Positions 35,677 to 43,881 of a stretch of 64,000 bases of DNA are shown here, one piece after another. The number at the start of each line of letters is the position of its first letter. Position 1 is the stretch's first letter. The notes beneath the pieces are model-generated. The model was not told the origin of the DNA and searched no databases. It worked only from the letters and a program-made list of their open reading frames with translations. Origin of the DNA: JAABQG01 sp963726365 (lineage in GTDB: Bacteria; Pseudomonadota; Gammaproteobacteria; Burkholderiales; Burkholderiaceae_C); NCBI GenBank assembly GCA_963726365.1, contig CAVSCI010000005.1, forward strand, positions 86,929 through 150,928, written 5' to 3'. The position numbers and the translations under genes are program-made.

Positions 35677-36819
35677 ATGACAGCCAGACAACGCATCGTC
35701 GTGGGATTGAGTGGCGGCGTGGACTCCGCCGTGACGGCCTACCTGCTCAAGCAGCAAGGCTACGAGGTCATCGGCATCTTCATGAAGAACTGGGAAGACG
35801 ACGATGACAGCGAGTACTGCTCGTCCAACATCGACTTCGTGGACGCCGCCGCCGTGGCCGACGTGATCGGCATCGAGATCGAGCACGTCAACTTTGCCGC
35901 CGAGTACCGCGACCGCGTGTTTGCCGAATTCCTGCGCGAGTACCAGGCCGGCCGCACGCCGAACCCGGACATCCTGTGCAACGCCGAGATCAAGTTCAAG
36001 GCTTTCCTCGACCACGCCATGCGCCTGGGCGCCGAGAAGATCGCCACGGGCCACTACGCCCGCGTGCGGCTGAACGCGACGACCGGGCGCCACGAACTGC
36101 TCAAAGGCCTGGACCCGACCAAAGACCAGAGCTACTTCCTGCACCGGCTGAACCAGGCGCAGCTGTCGAAGACGCTGTTCCCCGTGGGCGAACTGCACAA
36201 GTCCGAGGTGCGGCGCATTGCCAGCGAGATCGGCCTGCCGAACGCGAAGAAGAAGGACTCCACCGGCATCTGCTTCATCGGCGAGCGGCCGTTCCGCGAG
36301 TTCCTGAACCGCTACATAAGCAGGGAGCCCGGGCCGATCAAGGACGAGCACGGACGGACCATCGCCCAGCATGTGGGCCTGAGCTTCTACACGCTGGGCC
36401 AGCGCCAGGGGCTGGGCATTGGTGGCCTCAAGGCCAAAGGCGCGGCACTGAAGGCCGCGCAGGCCCGGGGGTTGCGCGGCGTCGGCGAGCATGAGCCCTG
36501 GTTCGTGGCACGCAAGGACATGGCCACCAACACGTTGTGGGTGGTGCAGGGCCACGACCACCCCTGGCTGCTGTCAAGCGCGCTGGATGCGGCCGATGCC
36601 AGCTGGTGCGCCGGTGAGCAGCCCGCGCCGGGCGACTACGCCGCCAAGACGCGCTACCGGCAGGCCGACGCGGCCTGCCACCTGACCGTCGAGACGCCGG
36701 ACGCCTTCAGCTTGCGCTTTTCGCAACCGCAATGGGCGGTGACGCCGGGGCAGAGCGCGGTGCTGTACGACGGCGAGGTCTGCCTGGGCGGCGGTGTGAT
36801 CTCCGGTGCGCGGGACTGA
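35677..36819 (+). CDS. mnmA: tRNA-specific 2-thiouridylase MnmA
   Basis: Makes 2-thiouridine at tRNA position 34; 380 residues. The PP-loop is VVGLSGGVDSAVTAYLLKQQGYEV, followed by FMKNWEDDDDSEYCSS, catalytic NPDILCNAEIKFKAF and KKKDSTGICFIGERPFREFL with the second catalytic Cys. Complete and typical. Confidence 0.97.
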   Translation: MTARQRIVVGLSGGVDSAVTAYLLKQQGYEVIGIFMKNWEDDDDSEYCSSNIDFVDAAAVADVIGIEIEHVNFAAEYRDRVFAEFLREYQAGRTPNPDILCNAEIKFKAFLDHAMRLGAEKIATGHYARVRLNATTGRHELLKGLDPTKDQSYFLHRLNQAQLSKTLFPVGELHKSEVRRIASEIGLPNAKKKDSTGICFIGERPFREFLNRYISREPGPIKDEHGRTIAQHVGLSFYTLGQRQGLGIGGLKAKGAALKAAQARGLRGVGEHEPWFVARKDMATNTLWVVQGHDHPWLLSSALDAADASWCAGEQPAPGDYAAKTRYRQADAACHLTVETPDAFSLRFSQPQWAVTPGQSAVLYDGEVCLGGGVISGARD

Positions 36820-36955
36820 CGGGGATCGATTGGCGCAGGCGCCGCATCCTGCGGTGCCACATTTTTCGAAGCGGATTTGATATTTCTCAAACCCGACGAT
36901 CAGGGTTTACCCGAGAATCGCCGAATCTTTGATTTTTCGAACTGCCCTCACCGCC

Positions 36956-37273
36956 ATGATCCGTCAATCCGCCGCCCCATCCCCCAGCCACCCCGCCCGT
37001 AGCGCATTCCATCGCAAGCTGGCCATGATCTGGACCATCGGCACCCTGCTACCCCTGGCCATGCTGGCGCTGCTTTACGTTCTGGCCCCCCTGCCCATGA
37101 CGACCGCCACGCTGGACATCCTGCGCACCGCCAACCGGTTCGCGGGCACGGTCGTTTTGCTCCACTGGGGCATCACGCTGGCGGTCTGGGCGGCGAGCAA
37201 GGTCGTCAAGCCGGCTCAACGCCAGGAGGCGGGCTGGCAGAGCATCAAGCTGGTGCGCCGCGCCGACGCCTGA
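36956..37273 (+). CDS. small two-helix membrane protein A
   Basis: 105 residues from ATG 36956. Two membrane helices (IWTIGTLLPLAMLALLYVL and FAGTVVLLHWGITLAVWAA) are joined by LPMTTATLDILRTANR. The same pattern W..GT.LPL..ML, PMT.AT, LH occurs in the protein at 37468, so the two are likely old tandem duplicates. Function unknown. Confidence 0.7.
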   Translation: MIRQSAAPSPSHPARSAFHRKLAMIWTIGTLLPLAMLALLYVLAPLPMTTATLDILRTANRFAGTVVLLHWGITLAVWAASKVVKPAQRQEAGWQSIKLVRRADA

Positions 37274-37294
37274 TGCCAGTGATGAAGTAGCCGA

Positions 37295-37320
37295 AGGCCT
37301 GCCAAGCAGGCCTTTTTCTT
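37295..37320 (+). terminator. intrinsic terminator
   Basis: AGGCCTGC (37295-37302) pairs with GCAGGCCT (37306-37313) over a CAA loop, followed by TTTTCTT. It ends the preceding small membrane gene. Confidence 0.85.
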
Positions 37321-37343
37321 TAAAAGACCCGTCCCCATACCCC

Positions 37344-37403
37344 AATATCAATAGCAGGTGAAGACCATTCCACGCTGGGATGATCATATTTTTGTCGCAA
37401 TTT
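37344..37403 (+). repeat. dispersed AT-rich repeat, copy 6
   Basis: ATATCAATAGCAG, then CCACGCTGGGATGATCATAT, then TTTGTCGCAATTT. It separates the two related small membrane protein genes. Confidence 0.65.
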
Positions 37404-37467
37404 CCTGCATCCGGCGACGGAGCCGGGAATCCCGGACAATGAAAGCCACTCAACGACAGGAATCGGC

Positions 37468-37815
37468 ATGAACTGGTTGCGCAAACTGCCAGGATTTCAG
37501 CGCTCGGCCCCGGGGCTGGAGTGGAAGCTGTGGCGCAAGCTGCCCGCCATCCTGGCCGCCGGCACGGCCCTGCCCCTGCTGGGCATGCTGGCCGTGCGGC
37601 TCTGGGCGACCGAGCCCATGACCGCCGCCACCGAGCGCCTGGTCACCCTGGCCGACTTCTTTGCCATCGCCCTGATCGTTCTGCACTGTACCCTGGTGCT
37701 GACCGTGGCCATTGGCTGCGTCATCGTCATGCTGATGAAGGGCCCGGCCTACGTGGCCGACGGCTACGAGGTATCGCACAGCGACCGGCCCAGGCCCTCT
37801 GACCCCGCGCCCTGA
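37468..37815 (+). CDS. small two-helix membrane protein B
   Basis: 115 residues with helices LPAILAAGTALPLLGMLAVRLW and FFAIALIVLHCTLVLTVAIGCVIV joined by EPMTAATERLVTLAD. It shares the layout of protein A at 36956. It stops 72 bases before the exported MBL hydrolase gene and may be co-transcribed with it. Function unknown. Confidence 0.75.
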   Translation: MNWLRKLPGFQRSAPGLEWKLWRKLPAILAAGTALPLLGMLAVRLWATEPMTAATERLVTLADFFAIALIVLHCTLVLTVAIGCVIVMLMKGPAYVADGYEVSHSDRPRPSDPAP

Positions 37816-37887
37816 CGCTGCGGCAATGCGCACGGCCACCCCAACCGGTAGCGACCCGCATCCGACACTTTGAAACAAGACCTTTCC

Positions 37888-38922
37888 ATGCCGCCATCCG
37901 CCGCCCACCCAATCTCCACCACCCGACGCACCCTGCTGGGCGCAGGCGCCGCGCTGGGCATCGCCGGTTTGGGCCTGTGGCCGGAAGCCCGCCTGTTCGC
38001 GCAGCAGCTGGGCGACTTCATCGAAGGCCCGCCCATGCCCGACATCGCGCCGCAGCAACTGTCAAAGCACGTCTGGCTGATCTACGCGACCGACGGCTTC
38101 CCCACGCCCGAGAACCGCGGCATGATGGCCAGCGTGATCTTCGTGGTCACCAGCGCGGGCGTGGTGGTGCTGGACTCGGGCAGCTCGCTGCAGATCGGCC
38201 AGATGGCGATCCGCATGATCAGGAAGGTCACGCCGCTGCCGGTGGTGGCGGTGTTCAACAGCCACTACCACGGCGACCATTGGCTCGGCAACCACGCCTT
38301 CGTGCAGGCCTATGGCCAGCAGCTGCCGATTTACGCACTGCCCCACACCATCGAGCAGATCCGTGGCGTGGAAGGCAACCTGTGGCGCAACCTCATGGAG
38401 CGCTGGACGAACCAGGCCACGGCCGGCACCCAGGTCGTGCCGCCCAACCGGGAGGCCGTGCCGGGCCAGGTGCTGAAGTTCGGCGACGTGACGCTCAAGC
38501 TGCACCACTACGGCCGCGCGCACACGCCGTCGGATCTGTGCGTGGAGGTGGTCGAAGACAAGGTCACCGCCGTGGGCGACATCGCGATGACCAACCGCAT
38601 CGCCAATATCGACGACGGCTCCTACCCTGGCACCTTCAAGTACTACGCGGCACTGAAGGCCGCCGCCGGTGACCAGCTCTGGGTGCCAGGCCACGGCGAA
38701 GCCCGGCGCGACCTGCTCACGACTTATGGCACCTTCCTGGCCGGCATCTGGGAGCCCTGCCTGCAAGCCGTGAAGGACGGCAAGACCGAGGGCGAGGCCC
38801 GGGCCATGGTGATGAAGGATCCGCGCGTGGCCAGCCGCGCCGCCACGATGCAGGGTTTCGACAGCAACATCGGCAAGTACACCAGCCTGGCGTACCTCGA
38901 AGCCGAGAAAGAGGCGTTCTAG
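37888..38922 (+). CDS. exported MBL-fold hydrolase with Tat signal
   Basis: 344 residues from ATG 37888. The twin-arginine signal is STTRRTLLGAGAALGIAGLG. The zinc motifs are complete: FNSHYHGDHWLGN, GRAHTPSD, AVGDIAMTNR and WVPGHGEA. Exported enzymes of this type occur beside Sox and quinoprotein systems (SoxH-like), and one in this sulfur-rich region would fit, but the substrate is not known. The stop overlaps the convergent thioesterase gene by four bases. Confidence 0.85.
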   Translation: MPPSAAHPISTTRRTLLGAGAALGIAGLGLWPEARLFAQQLGDFIEGPPMPDIAPQQLSKHVWLIYATDGFPTPENRGMMASVIFVVTSAGVVVLDSGSSLQIGQMAIRMIRKVTPLPVVAVFNSHYHGDHWLGNHAFVQAYGQQLPIYALPHTIEQIRGVEGNLWRNLMERWTNQATAGTQVVPPNREAVPGQVLKFGDVTLKLHHYGRAHTPSDLCVEVVEDKVTAVGDIAMTNRIANIDDGSYPGTFKYYAALKAAAGDQLWVPGHGEARRDLLTTYGTFLAGIWEPCLQAVKDGKTEGEARAMVMKDPRVASRAATMQGFDSNIGKYTSLAYLEAEKEAF

Positions 38923-39389
38923 CCGGCGGGCATCCCGAAACTCTCGGGCATCTGCACCGCCACCACTTCGCCGCGCGCCGTGGCGACGCCGCCGGCCAGC
39001 ACCGTGGTTTCGACGACCACCTTGCGGCCCTTGATCTCCTTCACGCGGCCGCGCAGCTCCAGTTCGCCGGCCAGCGGCGTGGGCTTGAGGTAATCCACAT
39101 GCAGCGAGCCCGTGACGAAGCGGAACGGGGGCAGCGTGTCCATGGCCCGCCCCTCGGCGCGGTACATGGCCGCCGCCGCGGTGCCGGTGCTGTGGCAGTC
39201 GACCAGCGAGGCGATCAGGCCGCCATAGGTGAAGCCCGGCACCGCCGTGTGATGCGGCAAGGGGGTAAACCGGGTCACCGTTTCGTCACCATCCCAGAAG
39301 GTCTTGATCTGGTGTCCGTGCAGATTCAGACGGCCACAGCCATAACAGTGCGAGAGGTTTTCGGGGTAGTAGTCCTGAAAGGCTTTCAT
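38919..39389 (-). CDS. PaaI family thioesterase
   Basis: Hotdog-fold thioesterase of 156 residues: MKAFQDYYPENLSHCYGCGRLNLHGHQIK, then VPGFTYGGLIASLVDCHSTGTAAAA with the catalytic region, and SLHVDYLKPTPLAGELELRGRV. As read the frame is continuous with the hydrolase gene upstream; the ATG at 39389 overlaps a stop in another frame as ATGA, so two coupled genes are more likely than a fusion. Confidence 0.85.
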   Translation of the reverse strand: MKAFQDYYPENLSHCYGCGRLNLHGHQIKTFWDGDETVTRFTPLPHHTAVPGFTYGGLIASLVDCHSTGTAAAAMYRAEGRAMDTLPPFRFVTGSLHVDYLKPTPLAGELELRGRVKEIKGRKVVVETTVLAGGVATARGEVVAVQMPESFGMPAG

Positions 39390-40278
39390 GGGATCTCCGT
39401 GGGTTGAAGCGCCAGGCGCGCCCCCGGGGTGCACCCGACCGGGCGCGGCGAGAACGAGCGTGCTGCGCAGGAAGCCCAGCACTTGCGGCATGTGCGCGTC
39501 AAGCGCATGGGTGGGGTCGTGTCCGCCCGGCATGGCCAGGCATTGCACCGTGCCCGGCAGGCCCGCGGCCTGCAGCCGCAGGGCGTCGCTGAAGGGCACG
39601 GTCTCGTCATGGGTGCCGTGCACCAGCAACACCGGACAGCGCGCCCGGGCCACACTGGTCAACGGCGCGATTTCGTCGAAGCGGGCGCCAATGACGCGCT
39701 GCACATGGCGCAAGACGTACCAGCCGAGTACCGGGTAGGGAATGCGCGCCCCGGCCAGAAACCGTCGCATGACCTCCCGCGGATGCGCGAACGCACTCAG
39801 GCTCACCACCGCCCGCACGTCGGGGCGGCGGGTCGCGCAAAGCAGCGCCGCACCCGCACCCACGGAGTGACCGATCAGCGCCAGGCGGCTGCGGTCCACC
39901 CCCGGCTGTTGCTGCAACCAGTCCAGACCGGCTTCGATGTCTTCGGCGAAACGGGGGAGCGAGGTGAACGGCTCGCCGTCGCTGTCCCCGTGGCAGCGCG
40001 CATCGATCAGGAGCACGGCCAGCCCTGCGGCATGCAGTGGCGCCACCACGGGCAACATCAGGCTGGCGTTGGCGCCCCAGCCATGCATGACCACGACCGC
40101 GGGCGCCACATCAACACCGGCAGCCGGCACGAACCATGCAAACAGGGATTTCCATTGGCGCCCGAAAGGCGAACCGCGGTCGCTGCAAGCCCCAGGTCCG
40201 CCGGGGATCGTTGGTGTCCCAGCGCGGCGCGCGGAGTCCGCGCAGGATGAGCGCATGGGCGCCCGCGCGCACGACCAT
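39386..40278 (-). pseudogene. alpha/beta hydrolase, frameshifted as read
   Basis: About 297 residues: oxyanion strand PAVVVMHGWGANASLML, nucleophile ALIGHSVGAGAALL, and a late His in MPGGHDPTHAL. The N-terminus (MVVRAGAHALILRGLRAPRWDTND) is in another frame, joined near 40153 where two missing bases would restore RAPNGKSLFAWFVP. A second indel is likely in the C5G4 run near 39431, after which the frame would stop in ATGA with the thioesterase start. Confidence 0.7.
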
Positions 40279-40310
40279 GCAGCGCTCAGGACCAGGGCGG
40301 CGGACCAGCG

Positions 40311-40802
40311 TCAGGGCCCGGTCTCCATGGCCTGCAACAACTGGGTCTCGGTCTGGGCATAGCGAACCTGCGTGATGCGGCCGCTCTTGAGATGGAGGAT
40401 GGTCACGAACGGCACGGCGCGGCAGGTCGGCCACCGCAGTCGCCTCACGTGCCAGTGCCACCGGGAAGGACAGTTCACGCAGCTTTGGCAGCGCAAACAT
40501 CCGCGTGATCACGGCCGGCATGGCGCTGATGTCGGCCACATAGACAAGCCCCGAGCTCTCCAGAGCGCCCTTGGGCTTCGAACCCAGCACCTTGATGACG
40601 GGATCGCTGGCGGGCTTTTCGGCCGTGAAGGCCAGAACCTGTGTCGCGGGGCCGATCACCACTGGCTTGTCGAACTGGTCGCTGAGTTTGAGCGCCGGAA
40701 GTTCCGCACCAGGCTCCAGAGGAACAGCGCCCAACCCCGGGGGAATCAGCCCGACGCGGCGCAAAGGGCGCGGCGCGGAATCAACGGAATCGATCGCTTC
40801 AT
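40311..40802 (-). pseudogene. exported redoxin-like protein, frameshifted as read
   Basis: About 163 residues after correction: signal MKRSIPLIP at 40802, then LEPGAELPALKLSDQFDKPVV, PATQVLAFTAEKPASDPVI and, after a shift near 40420, VPFVTILHLKSGRITQVRYAQTE. The LPxLxLxDQFDKP start is like AhpC/SCO-type thioredoxin folds, but no CxxC or peroxidatic Cys is seen. At least two indels (about 40755 and 40420). Function not assigned. Confidence 0.55.
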
Positions 40803-40854
40803 GAGAACCCAGGAAAGTAAAAGACAGGTTGGCAGGTCGCCGTAATCCCCGACT

Positions 40855-42298
40855 CTAGCGCGGCACCATGAAAATCGACTTTTCGGACAGGTGGCCCGGT
40901 GAATCCAGCGACTCGATTTCAAACTGGATTGCATGCGATCCGGGCGGCGCTGCATCATAGGGCGCCTGCACCGCACCGCCAGCCGGTTCGCCTGCGTGGA
41001 CTCCACCGTCGTGACGTTGTCGGACGCCACCACCAGGCCGGGCAGGCCCGCCGCCGTGATCCTGTAGCGTTGCGTGCTCTCGGTGGCGTTCATGACCTGC
41101 AACTGGTACACGTTCTCGATCTTGCCACCGGACACGATGCGCGACATGACGCCCCGGTCACGCACCACGTTGACCTTGAACGGCGTGCGCAGGGCCAGGC
41201 TGACACCCATGGCGATCACGATGCCGAGCAGGATCGAGGTGTAGATCAGGATGCGGGGACGCAGCACATGGCGCACAGGTCTGCGCCGTGGTCCATTGGT
41301 TCTTCATCGCGTTTTCGGTGGTGTACTTCACCAGCCCCCGCGCATAGCCCATCTTGTCCATCACCGTGTCGCACACGTCGGCGCAGGCGCCGCAGCCGAT
41401 GCACTCGTACTGCAGGCCCTTGCGGATGTCGATGCCGGTGGGGCAGACCTGCACGCACAGACTGCAGTCGGTGCAGGCCCCCAGGTTCAGCGCGGCAGGG
41501 TCGGCCTTGCGCGAACGGGCACCGCGCGGCTCGCCGCGTTGCGTGTCGTAGGTCACGATCAGCGTGTCCTTGTCGAACATGGCGCTCTGGAAGCGTGCGT
41601 ACGGGCACATGTACTTGCAGACCTGCTCGCGCATGAAGCCGGCATTGCCGTAGGTGGCGAAGCCGTAGAAGCCGGTCCAGAAGATGCCCCAGGCACCCAC
41701 GTCCCCCTGGAGCGAACTCCAGTTCCCAGCGAGCGGATCGGCGTGAAGTAGCCGACAAAGGTGAAGCCGGTCCACGGCGGCCACGGCCAGCCAGGCCAGA
41801 TGCTTGGCGCCCTTGCGCCAGGCCTTGTCCAGCGACCAGCGGCTTGCGCGTCGCGTCGCATGCTGGGCCGAGCGGTCACCTTCGAGCTTGCGCTCGATCC
41901 ACAGGAAGATCTCGGTGTAGACCGTCTGCGGGCAGGCGTAACCGCACCACAGGCGCCCGGCCACCGCGGTGAACAGGAACAGCGACAGGGCCGACGACCA
42001 CCAGCATGCCGGTGAGATAGATGAAGTCCTGCGGGTAGAGCACCAGTCCGAAGATGTAGAAGCGCCGGGCACCCAGGTCGAACAGCACCATCTGGCGCTG
42101 CCCCCATTCGAGCCACGGCAGACCGTAGAACACCAGCTGGGTCAGGAACACCATGCCCCAGCGCCACTGGGAGAACAGGCCCGAGACGCTGCGTGGGTAG
42201 ATCTTCTTGTGCGCCTGGTAAAGGGAAACCAGTTCCGCGTCGGCCTCGGGCGGGCTGGCAGGATCTTCATGGATGGTTTTTCCGACGTCGGTTTTCAT
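40855..42298 (-). pseudogene. ccoG: cytochrome c oxidase accessory protein CcoG, frameshifted as read
   Basis: Membrane ferredoxin-type protein, about 480 residues, used in copper handling for cbb3 oxidase assembly. Seen in pieces: VFLTQLVFYGLPWLEWGQRQ, GRLWCGYACPQTVYTEIF, the 2x[4Fe-4S] part ACTDCSLCVQVCPTGIDIR and ECIGCGACADVCDTVMDKMG, and the periplasmic IgG-like end IESLDSPGHLSEKSIFMVPR. Indels near 41997, 41777, 41727, 41281 and 40970 break it; each repairs with one base. It lies 23 bases after the ETHE1-like gene in the FisR-facing operon. Confidence 0.82.
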
Positions 42299-42321
42299 TG
42301 AATTTCCTCGGTGTTTCGCGA

Positions 42322-43008
42322 TCAGGACAGCGTCGGGCCCGATGAGGCAAGGCGCGGCAGGACAGATGCAGGAACGGGCGCCGCCCGGTTCGGCGTGTTG
42401 GGCAGGTCGGTGACCCGGGCCAGGAACTCGTCACGGGACAAGCCCGCGAAAAAGGGGTGCCAGCGCCGTTGTTCGAGCACCGTGCTGACGGCCCGTGACC
42501 GGCGTTCATGGCCGGCAAACAGCAGAGTTTCGTCGGGCTGGGTGAACACGCGGCGCACCACGCTGTCCCACAGGGCTTCTGGCTGGGCCGGGCTGGGCTG
42601 GTGCGGGCAGGCATCCACTGCGAGCAGGCCGCCGCAAAAAAGCCGGTCGCGCCAGGCAAAGCTCAGGCAGCCGGCGGTATGACCCGGGGTGGCCAGCACA
42701 CGCAGCAGTTCGCCGCCAAAAGGCAGCACCGCGCCCTCGGCAACCAGGACTGCGGCACCACTGCCTTCACCCTGCATCACCGGCGCACCCAGGTGCCCGA
42801 GAAGCCCTGGCTCCCTGGGGTTCAGTGTGTCGTGATGGTGGGTGCGCAACACCCAGCGCAGGCGCAACTCGCGCTCCGAGAGCATGGCCTGCAAGACCGG
42901 CAGGTCCCGCCCGCGCGGGTCGATCAGCACAGCCTCGCGGGCGTCCAGGTCGGCCAGCAAATAGCAGAGTTCGCCGCTGGCCTCGTCATGCAGGATGCGG
43001 AAATACAT
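42322..43008 (-). CDS. ETHE1/persulfide dioxygenase-like MBL protein with eroded metal site
   Basis: Intact 228-residue reading frame starting MYFRILHDEASGELCYLLAD, the ETHE1-type opening. Comparison with ETHE1: the first motif THxHADH is RTHHHDTLN (two His kept, Asp and last His lost); GHT is kept (ATPGHTAGCLSF); the Asp ligand in TGD is Gly (LFCGGLLAVDACPH); the late His is kept (FAGHERRSRAVSTVLEQRRWHP). Iron binding as in ETHE1 therefore seems doubtful. It is one base from the Rieske stop, so the two are co-expressed from the sigma-54 promoter at 43719. May be a binding or regulatory paralogue. Confidence 0.78.
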   Translation of the reverse strand: MYFRILHDEASGELCYLLADLDAREAVLIDPRGRDLPVLQAMLSERELRLRWVLRTHHHDTLNPREPGLLGHLGAPVMQGEGSGAAVLVAEGAVLPFGGELLRVLATPGHTAGCLSFAWRDRLFCGGLLAVDACPHQPSPAQPEALWDSVVRRVFTQPDETLLFAGHERRSRAVSTVLEQRRWHPFFAGLSRDEFLARVTDLPNTPNRAAPVPASVLPRLASSGPTLS

Positions 43009-43009
43009 G

Positions 43010-43639
43010 TCAGGCCGCCCCAGCGTCGTCCTCGCCGATCAGCAGCCTGCCGTCGGACAGGTACTTGTGGCGCGGCACTTCCAGATTGGTGGGTGCCGGC
43101 TTGTTCTTGAACACCCGTCCGGCCAGATCGAAGGTGGATCCGTGGCAAGGACAGAAAAACCCGCCCTTCCAGTCGCTGCCCACACTCGGGTTGTTGCTCC
43201 CTGCAGAGACGGCGGTGGGCGAACACCCCAGATGGGTGCAGATGCCAACGCCGACAAACACATCGGGCTTGATGGACCGGTGCAGATTTTTCGCATAGTC
43301 GGGCTGCTGGTTCTGTTTTGATGCCGGGTCGGCCAGTTCGCTGTCGAGGGTTGGCAGACCGGCGAGCATGTCCGGCGTGCGACGCATGATCCACACGGGC
43401 TTGCCGCGCCACTCCACGGTCTTGATGCCGCCCGGTGCGATGTCCGTGATGTCCGCCTCGACACTGGCGCCCATGGCCCGGGCGCGCTCACTGGGCGCCA
43501 AGCTGGCGACGAAGGGCACCGCCGTGGCCGCAGCGGCTACGCCAGCAACACCTGCGGTGACCAGCAGAATCTGGCGGCGCTCGGCATCGTGTTCACTGGC
43601 CGGCGCAGGAAGCGGCTGAAGTGCAGGGTTGAGAGTCAT
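43010..43639 (-). CDS. petA: Rieske iron-sulfur protein (ubiquinol-cytochrome c reductase type)
   Basis: 209 residues from ATG 43639. An N-terminal membrane anchor/signal (RRQILLVTAGVAGVAAAATAVPFVASL) is followed by the [2Fe-2S] motifs CTHLGCSP and CPCHGSTFD. No cytochrome b or c1 gene follows; instead an ETHE1-like gene and ccoG do. It is therefore a stand-alone Rieske in a sulfane-sulfur operon, probably a paralogue of the bc1 subunit. The petA symbol reflects the family only. Confidence 0.88.
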   Translation of the reverse strand: MTLNPALQPLPAPASEHDAERRQILLVTAGVAGVAAAATAVPFVASLAPSERARAMGASVEADITDIAPGGIKTVEWRGKPVWIMRRTPDMLAGLPTLDSELADPASKQNQQPDYAKNLHRSIKPDVFVGVGICTHLGCSPTAVSAGSNNPSVGSDWKGGFFCPCHGSTFDLAGRVFKNKPAPTNLEVPRHKYLSDGRLLIGEDDAGAA

Positions 43640-43718
43640 GGAAGCATCCTTTGCTTGCGAGGGTTCAGTGGGCTCAGCCAGCGACGCGCGGAAAACCCGC
43701 CGCCATGGCCTGTGATTC

Positions 43719-43733
43719 ACAAGATCCGTGCCA
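43719..43733 (-). promoter_or_regulatory. sigma-54 promoter of the Rieske/ETHE1-like/ccoG operon
   Basis: Minus strand TGGCACGGATCTTGT: the -24 box TGGCACG is perfect and the -12 box is TTGT instead of TTGC, at correct spacing. It lies 80 bases before the Rieske ATG and downstream of two activator sites. Confidence 0.75.
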
Positions 43734-43815
43734 CATTCGCGCGGGGGAAAACATCAATCAATTCAACCACTTGCAACCACTATCGGCTAAGACGCCCTGA
43801 GCCCCGTCGATCTAA

Positions 43816-43851
43816 CTGCCATAATTGACAAAATGACTGCCAATATTGACA
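43816..43851. promoter_or_regulatory. tandem activator (UAS) sites for the sigma-54 regulator
   Basis: Two 15-bp direct repeats, CTGCCATAATTGACA (43816-43830) and CTGCCAATATTGACA (43837-43851), begin 21 bp apart, two helical turns. Each contains a near-palindrome TGNCAATATTGNCA. They lie 83-132 bp upstream of the sigma-54 promoter and 31 bp before the regulator start, the usual enhancer arrangement. Confidence 0.7.
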
Positions 43852-43881
43852 TCCGCCATCTACCCCGATCGTGACACCTCC

